Positions 36,984 to 45,954 of a DNA stretch of 64,000 bases are shown piece after piece. The notes under the pieces were generated by a model, which had not been told where the DNA came from, ran no database searches, and worked only from the letters and a program-made list of their open reading frames with translations. Numbering within the stretch: the stretch's first letter is position 1; every line of letters starts with the position of its first letter. The position numbers and the translations under genes are program-made. This DNA comes from Pseudomonas sp. ATCC PTA-122608 (GTDB lineage Bacteria > Pseudomonadota > Gammaproteobacteria > Pseudomonadales > Pseudomonadaceae). The stretch spans positions 256,101 to 320,100 of the forward strand of contig NZ_LPNO01000001.1 of the NCBI RefSeq assembly GCF_001952855.1, written 5' to 3'.

Positions 36984-37748
36984 ATGGTGAGTGACAAAAT
37001 TCCATCAAAAGTACTGTCCGGCGTTTCGCAGGAAGGACTCGTTTTGCCTAAAAAAACGCGTTTTGAAAACGAGCTTATCAGTGGTTGCAAATTAAAAAAC
37101 GCAAAACTCTGCGATCCGATTTTTGACCAATGCATTTTGGAAAATTGCGACTTTGAGAAAGCTGACTTTTCCGGCTCGCGATTCTTCAATAAAACATCCT
37201 TGACCGATTGCTCGTTCAAAACTACAAGTTTTCAAGGATCAGGTTTCAGCAATAGCAAATTTGAGAACTGCACGTTTGTGAAGTGCGACTTTCGAGAAGC
37301 GTCCTTGAAGGATTGCACTTTTGCCAACTGCACATTCTCTCAGTGCAAAATTATTGATAATTCATTTAATGTAAAAAATATATCCACCATTAAATTCGCT
37401 GGAAAACTCCAGGAAGTTAATTTCATATCAGATCAACCCAGCACGCCACTTTCTGCTGACTTTGAACTTTGCAAACTTGATTATGTAACCTTTGAAAACT
37501 GCAACCTGGAAAATATAATCCCACCCGCCGAGGCCAAACACATTTTCTTCAAAGATGTGGCAGTTCGTGCGAAAAAAGCACTCACTATCATATCTGCAGA
37601 ACCTGAAAGCCAGATCAATAAGATATTGAAGCGACGACTATTAAAACTTACAACTCAACGCGGAGCTGTCTTCAATATTGAAAACCTCGAAGATTATGAG
37701 GGCGAGGAATTCACCTCACGATTTATTTCACTTCTTCAAGATGCTTAA
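36984..37748 (+). CDS. Pentapeptide-repeat protein
   Basis: A 254-residue protein whose residues about 25-130 are runs of five-residue repeats with the central Phe/Leu pattern (CDFEKADFSGSRF, SKFENCTFVKCDFREASL), rich in Cys. A second repeat block (DYVTFENCNLENI) precedes a helical C-terminus. Such proteins form a square beta-helix. The ATG at 36984 is preferred because GAGG lies 6 bases before it; starts at 36966 and 36972 are also in frame. In this setting it is a candidate immunity protein. Some pentapeptide proteins mimic DNA and protect gyrase, but nothing here shows that. Confidence 0.75.
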   Translation: MVSDKIPSKVLSGVSQEGLVLPKKTRFENELISGCKLKNAKLCDPIFDQCILENCDFEKADFSGSRFFNKTSLTDCSFKTTSFQGSGFSNSKFENCTFVKCDFREASLKDCTFANCTFSQCKIIDNSFNVKNISTIKFAGKLQEVNFISDQPSTPLSADFELCKLDYVTFENCNLENIIPPAEAKHIFFKDVAVRAKKALTIISAEPESQINKILKRRLLKLTTQRGAVFNIENLEDYEGEEFTSRFISLLQDA

Positions 37749-37765
37749 ATTATAAAAGGGAAAGA

Positions 37766-37799
37766 TTTGTTTAGATTAAATGACCATTAGATAAATTGA
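37766..37799. repeat. Downstream copy of the diverged direct repeat
   Basis: TTTGTTTAGATTAA then CCATTAGATAAATTGA pairs with 35341-35373. It lies about 38 bases before the start of the gene at 37837, the same relative position as the other copy. Confidence 0.7.
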
Positions 37800-37836
37800 A
37801 TAATCCGCCCCCTTAACCCTGATATGAGGAAGCGAT

Positions 37837-38157
37837 ATGAAATTGGTCTCAATTCGTGATGTTCTTTCTTCACCAGAGAACAATCCGCAAGGATGGTTCT
37901 ATTTACCTCCAGATGCCGCGCAGTGGAGCGCTGAGACCTTAGGTGTATTTTCACTCGATAGTTCGGATTTCCCGCCTGACTCCGACGACTATTTGCCGAA
38001 ACAGGCGAAAGAGGACGGTTGGATTGCAACGCTGGAAACCTCAGCAATCGAGGACGTAGTCGACAATGCAAAAGATCAGCTGCCAACAGTAAGTGTTGCA
38101 GACCTATTCAAAGCGTTTGTTTTCTATTTCGAGAATGACGCGTTTATCGAGTACTAA
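37837..38157 (+). CDS. Small acidic protein, possible orphan immunity protein
   Basis: A 106-residue acidic protein (MKLVSIRDVLSSPENNPQGW; PDSDDYLPKQAKEDGW) without signal peptide or membrane segment. It resembles small uncharacterised proteins often found near polymorphic toxins (possibly the DUF7716 group, from memory). GAGGAAG lies just before the ATG. It ends the AT-rich array, followed by a strong two-way terminator shared with hupA. Confidence 0.65.
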   Translation: MKLVSIRDVLSSPENNPQGWFYLPPDAAQWSAETLGVFSLDSSDFPPDSDDYLPKQAKEDGWIATLETSAIEDVVDNAKDQLPTVSVADLFKAFVFYFENDAFIEY

Positions 38158-38196
38158 GCCGGTCTCATTAACCGGACGCAACGTTCAAAAAGCCAC

Positions 38197-38236
38197 AAAA
38201 AATGGGCACCCGACCCAGTCGGCGTGCCCATTTTTT
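38197..38236. terminator. Bidirectional terminator between the island and hupA
   Basis: Strong hairpin: GGGCAC-CCGAC pairs with GTCGG-C-GTGCCC around a 4-base loop, with AAAAAA on the left and TTTTTT on the right. It can end transcription from both the plus-strand gene at 37837 and the minus-strand hupA. Confidence 0.92.
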
Positions 38237-38280
38237 ATCCCGCGCTCACACTCGCATGTGCGTAGCGCAGGCTTCTTTAC

Positions 38281-38556
38281 TTACGGATTGACGCTGTCTT
38301 TAAGCGACTTGCCTGGCTTGAACGCAACGGTGTTGCTCGCCTTGATTTTCACCGGCTCGCCGGTTTGCGGGTTTTTGCCGGTGCGGGCGCCGCGGTGGCG
38401 CTGCAGGAAGGTGCCGAAGCCGACCAGGGTGACGCTGTCCTTGCGATGCAGCGCGCCGGTGATTTCTTCGAGTACGGCGTTGAGTACGCGGTTGGCCTGT
38501 TCTTTGGTCAGGTCTGCTTTTTCAGCAATAGCGGCTGCGAGTTCTGGTTTACGCAT
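38281..38556 (-). CDS. hupA: Histone-like DNA-binding protein HU
   Basis: A 91-residue HU protein of normal length. It has MRKPELAAAIAEKADLTKEQ, the GFGTF turn and the DNA-binding arm with RTGKNPQTGEPVKI. It bends and compacts DNA as a dimer. Next to the rubredoxin reductase gene as in P. aeruginosa, where the gene at this place is called hupA. GAGG lies about 9 bases before the ATG. Confidence 0.95.
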   Translation of the reverse strand: MRKPELAAAIAEKADLTKEQANRVLNAVLEEITGALHRKDSVTLVGFGTFLQRHRGARTGKNPQTGEPVKIKASNTVAFKPGKSLKDSVNP

Positions 38557-38747
38557 AAGTGAAGCCTCTTTGACGGTTTTTTGTTGTTATGTCCGTGCTG
38601 CTCTCTTTCGGAGCAGCGCCCAAGGCGCCGCAGGCTCTACTCTGCGGCAGACGGGAGTGAGGATGGCATGCCATCGGGGCCTGCGCCAGTCTCACGGCGA
38701 CCTTTCTGTGGGCAAAATGATGCTTATTCCGACAGAACGACCAGCAT

Positions 38748-39896
38748 TTACGCCAGCAGCGGCGGAAGTTCTTTGTTAAGGGCCAGTTTTTCCATCACGG
38801 CTGTGCCGGTCAGGGCGTAACCCAGCAGGCGGCCACTGGCGTCGCGGCACAGGGCCTTGATGTCGCCGCCCTGCCCTTCGACGCTCCACACACCTTCGGT
38901 GCCCCGTGGCGGTGGCGAGACGACCAGCGGGCAGATCGGGGTTTTTACTGTGACGGGCATCGGGCCGTAGCTGACAGCGGTCGCGTTGCCCGCCAGCGTC
39001 TGCGCCAGGGCGCGGGCGCAACTCATCAGGGGCATTACGTACAGCAGGTTCAGGCCATCTACCTCGGCGCAGTCGCCCAGGGCGTAGATGTTGGCGTGGG
39101 AGGTCTTGAGGTGGCGGTCGACCATGATCCCACGGTTGATCTGCAAGCCGGCGGCGGCGGCCAGATCGACACGGGGGCGCAGGCCGATGGCAGACACCAC
39201 CAGGTCGCACTGGATCACTTCGCCATCAGACAGGTGGGCTTCCAGGCCGTCAGCGTTGCGCTGCAGGCGATTGAGCACCGGGCCCAGGTGGAAACGCGCC
39301 CCCAGGCCTTCGAGGCCGGCCTGCACCGCTGCGGCGGCTGCCGGGTGCAGCAGGGTCGGCATGACTTGCTCGCACGGCGCCACCAGGTCGATCTCGTAGC
39401 CGCCAAGGATCAAGTCGTTGGCGAACTCGCAACCGATCAGCCCGGCGCCCAGCAGCAGCACCCGACGTTTACCGGCCGCCGCCGCACGGAAGCGCGCGTA
39501 ATCTTCGAGGTCGTTGATCGGGAAAATCAGGTCAGCGGCGTCACCCTGTACCGGCACCCGCACGGTTTCTGCGCCCCAGGCCAGGATCAGGTCGCGGTAG
39601 ATCACCGCTTCCTCGCCGATCCACAAACGCTTGTGACCCGGGTCGATGCCGCTGATGCGGGTGTGGGTGCGCACTTCGGCCTTGAGTTGCTCGGCCATGG
39701 CGCCCGGTTCAGCCATGCTCAGGCCGTCGGCTTCCTTGTTCTTGCCAAAGCCGGTGGAGAGCATGGGCTTGGAGTAAGAGCGCCCGTCATCTGCGGTGAT
39801 CAGCAACAGCGGGGTTTCGCTATCGAGCTTGCGAAACTCCCGAGCCAGGTTGTAACCGGCCAAACCCGTGCCGACGATCACGACAGGTGCGTTCAT
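38748..39896 (-). CDS. rubB: Rubredoxin-NAD(+) reductase
   Basis: A 382-residue flavoprotein. FAD-binding [11 protein letters not shown] at the N-terminus, NADH-binding [15 protein letters not shown] in the middle and the second FAD motif [12 protein letters not shown] near residue 275. It passes electrons from NADH to rubredoxin, for alkane hydroxylases or for oxygen and oxidative-stress defence. The rubredoxin gene lies just upstream on the same strand (41 bases), so they are probably co-transcribed. Confidence 0.93.
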   Translation of the reverse strand: MNAPVVIVGTGLAGYNLAREFRKLDSETPLLLITADDGRSYSKPMLSTGFGKNKEADGLSMAEPGAMAEQLKAEVRTHTRISGIDPGHKRLWIGEEAVIYRDLILAWGAETVRVPVQGDAADLIFPINDLEDYARFRAAAAGKRRVLLLGAGLIGCEFANDLILGGYEIDLVAPCEQVMPTLLHPAAAAAVQAGLEGLGARFHLGPVLNRLQRNADGLEAHLSDGEVIQCDLVVSAIGLRPRVDLAAAAGLQINRGIMVDRHLKTSHANIYALGDCAEVDGLNLLYVMPLMSCARALAQTLAGNATAVSYGPMPVTVKTPICPLVVSPPPRGTEGVWSVEGQGGDIKALCRDASGRLLGYALTGTAVMEKLALNKELPPLLA

Positions 39897-39937
39897 TCCT
39901 TTCTCCTTGTAGTACGTTTCTTGGATTGCTTCTTAAG

Positions 39938-40105
39938 TCAGCCGATTTCGATCATTTCGAAATCCATTTTGCCCACGCCGCAGTCCGGGCACAGCCAGTC
40001 TTCGGGGACGTCCTGCCACAGGGTGCCCGGCGCGATACCGTCATCCGGCCATCCGTCTGCTTCGTTGTAAATCAGGCCACAGACGACACATTGCCACTTC
40101 TTCAT
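39938..40105 (-). CDS. rubA: Rubredoxin
   Basis: A 55-residue rubredoxin, starting [20 protein letters not shown] and with the second iron-binding pair CPDCG near the C-terminus, so all four Cys ligands are present. AGGAAG precedes the ATG. P. aeruginosa has two adjacent rubredoxin genes at this place, but only one is found here. It carries electrons from the downstream reductase. Confidence 0.95.
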   Translation of the reverse strand: MKKWQCVVCGLIYNEADGWPDDGIAPGTLWQDVPEDWLCPDCGVGKMDFEMIEIG

Positions 40106-40301
40106 TACTTGCTTCCTCAGGGTCCAGGCGTGTTGGCCGACAGTCGATAGATGAAACCTTGCCGTGCGGCTCAGGGCGTTTTGTACTGATCAGCAGGCGC
40201 AGATGCAAGCATGATCGACGCATGGGCCTGGCGCGTCCCGGCAAAAGTCCAGGGCACCATGGTAAGCTCGCCGTCTCATTAACTGCCAATAATGACCCTC
40301 C

Positions 40302-40865
40302 GTGCCGCATTCAAACGCCCTCCCCGATGCTTGCCGATGGCTGACCCAGAGCCTTCTGAGCCCACTGCCCGCGCCGCTGACACTCAACTGGCTGTTCGAT
40401 GAAGGTTCCCTGACCCGGCGCCTTACATGTCTGTCCAGCGACGGCTTCAGCGTGACGCCGCTGTTCGAAGGCTGGCAACCACTGCGAGACGACGAATGCG
40501 CCGCCCTGGACCTGCCCGCCGCCAGCATCGGCTGGGTGCGCGAGGTGTATTTGCGTGGCCATGGCCAGCCGTGGGTGTTTGCCCGCAGCGTGGCGGCCCG
40601 CAGCGCCTTGCAAGGCGACGGTTTGCACATGGATGAGTTGGGCAGCCGGTCGCTGGGGGAGTTGTTGTTTTGTGACCACGCCTTCACGCGCCAGGCCATC
40701 GAGGTATGCCGCTACCCACGGAAATGGCTGCCCGTGGCGGACCAGGCCGATCACCTGTGGGCCCGCCGCTCGCGTTTTGATCGCGGGCCGCTGAGCGTGC
40801 TGGTGGCCGAGATCTTCCTGCCGACCTTGTGGCAAGCCGTGCACGACCACCCGGAGAACTGCTGA
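40302..40865 (+). CDS. ubiC: Chorismate lyase UbiC
   Basis: A 187-residue protein starting with GTG. It has the UbiC features [21 protein letters not shown] and the C-terminal [10 protein letters not shown]. It converts chorismate to 4-hydroxybenzoate and pyruvate, the first committed step to ubiquinone. The stop overlaps ubiA by one base (TGATG), so the two are one operon. Confidence 0.94.
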   Translation: MPHSNALPDACRWLTQSLLSPLPAPLTLNWLFDEGSLTRRLTCLSSDGFSVTPLFEGWQPLRDDECAALDLPAASIGWVREVYLRGHGQPWVFARSVAARSALQGDGLHMDELGSRSLGELLFCDHAFTRQAIEVCRYPRKWLPVADQADHLWARRSRFDRGPLSVLVAEIFLPTLWQAVHDHPENC

Positions 40866-41755
40866 TGTATCAGCGCCTGCTCAAATCCCTGAATCACTTG
40901 AACCCAAGGGCCTGGGACTTCATCCAGTTGACCCGCATGGACAAGCCCATCGGCATTTATCTGCTGCTGTGGCCCACGCTGTGGGCGCTGTGGATTGCCG
41001 GCAAGGGTTCGCCATCGCTGCTCAATATCCTGATCTTTGTGCTTGGCGTGGTACTCACCCGGGCCGGCGGTTGCGTGATTAATGACTGGGCCGACCGCAA
41101 GGTCGACGGTCACGTGAAACGCACCGAACAGCGGCCGCTGGTGAGCGGCAAGATCAGCTCGAAAGAGGCGCTGGTGTTCTTCGCGGTGCTGATGTTCATC
41201 AGTTTCCTGCTGGTGCTGCTGACCAATTCCATGACGATCTGGCTGTCCCTGGGCGGCCTCGCGCTGGCGGCCAGCTATCCATTCATGAAGCGTTACACCT
41301 ACTACCCGCAGGTGGTATTGGGCGCGGCGTTCTCGTGGGGCATGCCGATGGCGTTCACCGCGGAAACAGGCAGCCTGCCAGCCGCGGCATGGCTGTTGTA
41401 CATCGCCAACCTGTTGTGGACGGTGGGTTACGACACCTATTACGCCATGACCGATCGCGACGATGACCTGAAAATCGGGGTCAAATCCACCGCCATTCTG
41501 TTTGGCGAAGCCGACCGGGTGATCATCCTGAGCTTGCAGGGTCTGGCGCTGGCTTGCCTGTGGCTGGCGGGGATGCGCTTTGAGTTGGGTGGCTGGTTTC
41601 ACCTGGGCTTACTGGCGGCGGCCGGGTGTTTTGCCTGGGAGTTCTGGTACACCCGGGACAAGGACCGCCTCAAATGCTTCAAGGCGTTTTTGCACAACCA
41701 CTGGGCCGGGTTGGCGATTTTTGTCGGGATTGTGGCGGACTACGGGTTTCGGTGA
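40865..41755 (+). CDS. ubiA: 4-hydroxybenzoate polyprenyltransferase UbiA
   Basis: A 296-residue membrane protein of the UbiA family with several hydrophobic helices. Both Asp-rich motifs that bind Mg-diphosphate are present: [15 protein letters not shown] and [13 protein letters not shown]. It attaches the isoprenoid tail to 4-hydroxybenzoate in the inner membrane. The ATG at 40865 is chosen because it overlaps the ubiC stop. Confidence 0.96.
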   Translation: MYQRLLKSLNHLNPRAWDFIQLTRMDKPIGIYLLLWPTLWALWIAGKGSPSLLNILIFVLGVVLTRAGGCVINDWADRKVDGHVKRTEQRPLVSGKISSKEALVFFAVLMFISFLLVLLTNSMTIWLSLGGLALAASYPFMKRYTYYPQVVLGAAFSWGMPMAFTAETGSLPAAAWLLYIANLLWTVGYDTYYAMTDRDDDLKIGVKSTAILFGEADRVIILSLQGLALACLWLAGMRFELGGWFHLGLLAAAGCFAWEFWYTRDKDRLKCFKAFLHNHWAGLAIFVGIVADYGFR

Positions 41756-41787
41756 AGGGCCACGCCCCTCACCGCTAGCAGGTTGAC

Positions 41788-42168
41788 TCAGGGCTTGGCG
41801 ACCTTCCAGGCCCCGTCCATTTTGCCGTCACCGGTCATATCGCCGGCCTTCTTGTCCATAATGAAGGTGTAGAGGGGCTTGCCGCTGTAGGCCCATTGGC
41901 TTTTCTGGTCGTCACGGGTGATGACGGTCCACTTGCCCATGGGCTTGTCGGTGGATTCGGCCATCAACGGCGGCCAGTTGGTGGCGCACTTGTCATTGCA
42001 CATGGATTTGCCATCAGCATCCTTGGCAAAGGTGTAGAGGGTCATGCCTTTGTGGTCCACCAGCATCCCGTCCTTGGTCATCGCCGGGTCTGCCGCAAAC
42101 GCCAGTGTCGGCAGCGTTAACGCGGCCGTTACCAGCAGGGTTTTCCAGGAAAAAGTACTGTGAGTCAT
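41788..42168 (-). CDS. Secreted-repeat protein (COG4315 type)
   Basis: A 126-residue exported protein. A signal peptide ends at LAFAADPAM, then two copies of a short repeat of the type MLVDHKGMTLYTFAKDADGK and WAYSGKPLYTF. Cys residues in CNDKCATNWPPL are typical of the family (PF03640). The function of the family is not known. The ATG at 42168 starts the signal peptide; upstream in-frame starts add a non-signal leader. Convergent with ubiA and divergent from phoB. Confidence 0.88.
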   Translation of the reverse strand: MTHSTFSWKTLLVTAALTLPTLAFAADPAMTKDGMLVDHKGMTLYTFAKDADGKSMCNDKCATNWPPLMAESTDKPMGKWTVITRDDQKSQWAYSGKPLYTFIMDKKAGDMTGDGKMDGAWKVAKP

Positions 42169-42250
42169 GGGAACCTTCCTTTTGTGGTTGTCAGGATTCG
42201 GACCCCAAGCGTAGTCCAGAGAGGCGCCGAATGCCCAAGCGACTAAATTA

Positions 42251-42268
42251 CTGTCACACGACTGCAAT
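42251..42268 (+). promoter_or_regulatory. Pho box upstream of phoB
   Basis: CTGTCAC-ACGA-CTGCAAT matches the PhoB site (two CTGTCAT-type 7-mers spaced by 4 bases) with one and two differences. It lies about 50 bases before the phoB start, consistent with autoregulation under phosphate starvation. Confidence 0.8.
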
Positions 42269-42320
42269 AATTCCGTTATCTAATGCGGCGCAAGACAGTT
42301 AAATGACAAGAGGATTTAGC

Positions 42321-43010
42321 ATGGTTGGCAGGAGCATTCTGATCGTTGACGACGAAGCGCCCATTCGCGAGATGATCGCCGTTGCGTTGGAAATGGCCGG
42401 CTATGACTGCCTGGAGGCGGAGAACTCCCAGCAGGCCCATGCCATTATCGTCGACCGCAAGCCGGACCTGATCCTGCTGGACTGGATGCTGCCCGGCACC
42501 TCCGGCATCGAATTGGCACGCCGCCTGAAGCGTGACGAGCTGACCGGGGATATCCCGATCATCATGCTCACCGCCAAGGGCGAAGAGGACAACAAGATCC
42601 AGGGCCTGGAAGTCGGCGCCGATGACTACATCACCAAGCCCTTTTCCCCACGAGAACTGGTCGCCCGTCTGAAAGCCGTTCTGCGCCGTGCCGGCCCAAC
42701 CGATGGCGAAGCGCCTATCGAAGTAGACGGCCTGATTCTGGACCCTATCAGCCACCGCGTGACCATCGACGGCAAACCCGCCGAGATGGGCCCCACCGAA
42801 TACCGCCTGCTGCAATTCTTCATGACCCATCAGGAGCGCGCCTACACCCGCGGCCAACTGCTGGACCAGGTCTGGGGCGGCAATGTGTATGTGGAAGAGC
42901 GCACCGTCGACGTGCATATCCGCCGCCTGCGCAAAGCCTTGGGCGACGCTTACGAGAATCTGGTACAAACCGTGCGCGGCACTGGCTACCGGTTTTCCAC
43001 CAAAGGCTGA
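42321..43010 (+). CDS. phoB: Phosphate response regulator PhoB
   Basis: A 229-residue OmpR/PhoB-type regulator. The receiver domain has the acidic pair Asp10-Asp11, phosphorylation site Asp54 ([13 protein letters not shown]) and the Lys of [10 protein letters not shown]. The winged-helix domain carries [13 protein letters not shown] and [15 protein letters not shown]. It activates the Pho regulon. The ATG at 42321 (AGAGGA upstream) gives the standard N-terminus; the ATG at 42303 has no good ribosome site. Confidence 0.98.
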   Translation: MVGRSILIVDDEAPIREMIAVALEMAGYDCLEAENSQQAHAIIVDRKPDLILLDWMLPGTSGIELARRLKRDELTGDIPIIMLTAKGEEDNKIQGLEVGADDYITKPFSPRELVARLKAVLRRAGPTDGEAPIEVDGLILDPISHRVTIDGKPAEMGPTEYRLLQFFMTHQERAYTRGQLLDQVWGGNVYVEERTVDVHIRRLRKALGDAYENLVQTVRGTGYRFSTKG

Positions 43011-43053
43011 GCCAGCCCGAACTGCCCAGACAGCTGAAAGGACGCGTGTTTAA

Positions 43054-44376
43054 GTGAACCAAAACTGGCATGGCACCCTGATCCGCCACATGCTCCTGCT
43101 GATCACCGGCTGCCTGCTGGTGGGCCTGGTCAGCGGCTTTTACGGCTGGAGCCTGGCCGTCGGCATCGGCCTCTATCTTGGCTGGACCCTCAAGCAATTG
43201 CTGCGCCTGCACGAGTGGCTGCGCCAGCACAAACCTGATGAAGCACCGCCCGATGGCTACGGCCTGTGGGGCGAGGTGTTCGACAGCATCTACCACCTGC
43301 AACGCCGCGACCAACGTGTACGCGGGCGGCTGCAGGCGGTAATTGACCGGGTCCAGGAGTCCACCGCCGCGCTGAAAGACGCCGTGATCATGCTCGACAG
43401 CGACGGCAACCTGGAATGGTGGAACCGCGCCGCAGAAACCCTGCTGGGCCTCAAGACGCCCCAGGACAGCGGCCAGCCGGTGACCAACCTGGTGCGCCAC
43501 CCGCGTTTCAAGGAGTACTTCGAGCAGGACAACTTCGAAGAAGCCCTGGAAATTCCGTCGCCTACCAACGACCGCGTGCGCATCCAGCTGTACCTGACGC
43601 GCTACGGCAATAACGAACATTTGATGCTGGTGCGCGATGTCACGCGCATCCATCAGCTGGAACAGATGCGCAAGGACTTCGTCGCCAACGTCTCCCACGA
43701 ACTGCGCACGCCGCTGACGGTGATTTGCGGTTATCTGGAGACGCTCCTCGATAACGTTGAGGACGTGAACCCGCGCTGGACCCGTGCCCTGCAACAGATG
43801 CAGCAGCAAGGCGGGCGCATGCAAACCCTGCTCAATGACCTGCTGTTGCTGGCCAAGCTGGAAGCCACCGATTACCCCTCTGACAACCATCCGGTGCCGG
43901 TGCAAAGCCTGCTGCAGACCATCAAGAGCGACGCCCAGGCATTGTCCGGGCAGCGTGAACAGCAGATTACCCTCGAAGCCGACCCGTCGATCCTGCTCAA
44001 GGGCAGCGAGGGCGAGTTGCGCAGCGCGTTTTCCAACCTGGTGTTCAACGCCGTCAAATACACCCAGGACAAGGGCAATATCCGCATCCGCTGGTGGGCC
44101 GATGACCAGGGCGCACACCTCAGCGTGCAGGACTCCGGAATGGGCATCGACGCCAAACACTTGCCGCGCCTCACCGAACGCTTCTACCGCGTCGACTCCA
44201 GCCGCAACTCCAACACCGGCGGCACCGGGCTCGGCCTGGCCATCGTCAAGCATGTGCTGCTGCGCCATCGCGCGCGGCTGGAAATCAGCAGCGTGCTCGG
44301 CCATGGCAGTACCTTTACCTGCCATTTCCCGCCGGCCCAGATGACACGCTCACGGGTCATTCATCAGGACGAGTGA
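43054..44376 (+). CDS. phoR: Phosphate sensor kinase PhoR
   Basis: A 440-residue histidine kinase starting with GTG. Two N-terminal membrane segments, a PAS-like region (LDSDGNLEWWNRAAETLLG), the HisKA box with His215 in VSHELRTPLTV, and ATPase motifs NLVFNAVKYT, DSGMGI and GGTGLGLAIVKH. It phosphorylates PhoB when phosphate is low and is held off by PstSCAB and PhoU, which are encoded in this window. It follows phoB after 43 bases. Confidence 0.97.
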   Translation: MNQNWHGTLIRHMLLLITGCLLVGLVSGFYGWSLAVGIGLYLGWTLKQLLRLHEWLRQHKPDEAPPDGYGLWGEVFDSIYHLQRRDQRVRGRLQAVIDRVQESTAALKDAVIMLDSDGNLEWWNRAAETLLGLKTPQDSGQPVTNLVRHPRFKEYFEQDNFEEALEIPSPTNDRVRIQLYLTRYGNNEHLMLVRDVTRIHQLEQMRKDFVANVSHELRTPLTVICGYLETLLDNVEDVNPRWTRALQQMQQQGGRMQTLLNDLLLLAKLEATDYPSDNHPVPVQSLLQTIKSDAQALSGQREQQITLEADPSILLKGSEGELRSAFSNLVFNAVKYTQDKGNIRIRWWADDQGAHLSVQDSGMGIDAKHLPRLTERFYRVDSSRNSNTGGTGLGLAIVKHVLLRHRARLEISSVLGHGSTFTCHFPPAQMTRSRVIHQDE

Positions 44377-44500
44377 CCCTCCACCCGGCAGCCGCCACTA
44401 GGCAAGCGCCCCGTCAGCCGCTACATTGGCGGACTTGCGCCTGCCTTTCAGGCCCACCTGCTCACCCTTTTTGATTAGACGGAACCCGCAAAACCCCATC

Positions 44501-45841
44501 ATGGACCCTTCCCCTGGCATCACCCTCGCGACACTCTTCGCCGACTTCGGCATGATTCTTTTTGCACTGATCCTGGTACTGCTCAACGGCTTTTTCGTTG
44601 CGGCGGAATTTGCCATGGTCAAACTGCGCTCGACCCGGGTCGAGGCCATTGCCCACAAAAACGGCTGGCGCGGGCAGATCCTGCGCACCGTACACAGTCA
44701 GCTCGACGCGTATCTGTCGGCCTGCCAGTTGGGTATCACCCTCGCCTCCCTGGGCCTGGGCTGGGTCGGTGAGCCGGCCTTCGCGCACATCCTCGAGCCG
44801 TTGCTGGGCGCGATCGGTGTGCAATCGCCGGAAGTGATCAAGGGCGTGTCGTTCTTTGCCGCCTTCTTCGTGATCTCGTACCTGCACATCGTGGTCGGTG
44901 AGCTGGCGCCCAAGTCCTGGGCCATTCGCAAGCCTGAGTTGCTGTCGCTGTGGACCGCCGTGCCGCTGTACCTGTTCTACTGGGCCATGTACCCGGCGAT
45001 CTACCTGCTCAACGCCAGCGCCAACGCCATCCTGCGCATCGCCGGCCAAGGCGAGCCTGGCCCGCACCACGAGCACCATTACAGCCGTGAAGAACTGAAA
45101 CTGATCCTGCACTCCAGCCGTGGCCAGGACCCGAGCGACCAAGGCATGCGTGTATTGGCTTCCGCCGTGGAAATGGGCGAGCTGGAAGTGGTCGACTGGG
45201 CCAACTCCCGGGAAGACCTGGTGACCCTGGACTTCAACGCCCCGCTCAAGGAAATCCTGGCGCTGTTCCGTCGCCACAAGTTCAGCCGTTATCCGGTGTA
45301 CGACGCGGTGCGCAACGAGTTTGTCGGCTTGCTGCACATCAAGGACCTGCTGCTGGAACTGGCGGCCCTGGACCACATTCCCGAATCGTTCAACCTCGCC
45401 GAGCTGACCCGCCCGCTGGAGCGCGTATCGCGCCATATGCCGCTGTCGCAGTTGCTTGAGCAGTTCCGCAAAGGCGGCGCGCACTTCGCCCTGGTGGAAG
45501 AAGCCGACGGCAAGATCATCGGCTACCTGACCATGGAAGACGTGCTGGAAGTACTGGTAGGTGACATCCAGGACGAACACCGCAAGGCCGAGCGCGGCAT
45601 CCTCGCTTACCAGCCGGGCAAGCTCCTGGTGCGTGGCGACACGCCGCTGTTCAAGGTGGAGCGCCTGCTGGGCGTCGACCTGGACCACATCGAGGCCGAA
45701 ACCCTGGCCGGGCTGATCTACGACACCCTGAAACGGGTGCCGGAAGAGGAAGAAGTGCTGGAAGTCGAAGGCCTGCGGATCATCATCAAGAAGATGAAAG
45801 GGCCGAAGATCGTGTTGGCCAAGGTGCTGTTGCTCGACTAG
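44501..45841 (+). CDS. CNNM/CorC-family membrane protein with CBS domains
   Basis: A 446-residue protein: a DUF21 membrane domain with about four helices (FALILVLLNGFFVAAEFA, LHIVVGELAPKSWAIRKP), then a CBS pair (residues about 220-345) and a C-terminal CorC/HlyC domain. Related proteins are linked to magnesium or other divalent cation export or homeostasis. The ATG at 44501 gives the usual N-terminus, but no clear Shine-Dalgarno sequence is seen. A REPIN follows it. Confidence 0.9.
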   Translation: MDPSPGITLATLFADFGMILFALILVLLNGFFVAAEFAMVKLRSTRVEAIAHKNGWRGQILRTVHSQLDAYLSACQLGITLASLGLGWVGEPAFAHILEPLLGAIGVQSPEVIKGVSFFAAFFVISYLHIVVGELAPKSWAIRKPELLSLWTAVPLYLFYWAMYPAIYLLNASANAILRIAGQGEPGPHHEHHYSREELKLILHSSRGQDPSDQGMRVLASAVEMGELEVVDWANSREDLVTLDFNAPLKEILALFRRHKFSRYPVYDAVRNEFVGLLHIKDLLLELAALDHIPESFNLAELTRPLERVSRHMPLSQLLEQFRKGGAHFALVEEADGKIIGYLTMEDVLEVLVGDIQDEHRKAERGILAYQPGKLLVRGDTPLFKVERLLGVDLDHIEAETLAGLIYDTLKRVPEEEEVLEVEGLRIIIKKMKGPKIVLAKVLLLD

Positions 45842-45848
45842 CCGACCC

Positions 45849-45948
45849 TGTAGGAGCGAGCTTGCTCGCGAAGGACGTTAACGATAACGCTGGGATCCTG
45901 ACACCCGGCAGCGCCCTCAGGTTTTTCGCGAGCAAGCTCGCTCCTACA
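45849..45948. repeat. REPIN between the CNNM gene and the M23 peptidase
   Basis: Inverted arms of type TGTAGGAGCGAGCTTGCTCGC separated by a short spacer, between the convergent genes at 45841 and 45955. The arms could serve as a transcription end for either gene. Confidence 0.88.
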
Positions 45949-45954
45949 AAAGCC

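Noticed and set aside
38281..42168. Core genes next to the T6SS island as part of a mobile island
   Set aside because: hupA, rubredoxin and ubi genes are in the expected Pseudomonas order, and no integrase, tRNA or attachment site was seen at the boundary.
44501..45841. CNNM/CorC protein as a haemolysin
   Set aside because: The HlyC label in this family is historical; the DUF21, CBS and CorC domains point to ion homeostasis.
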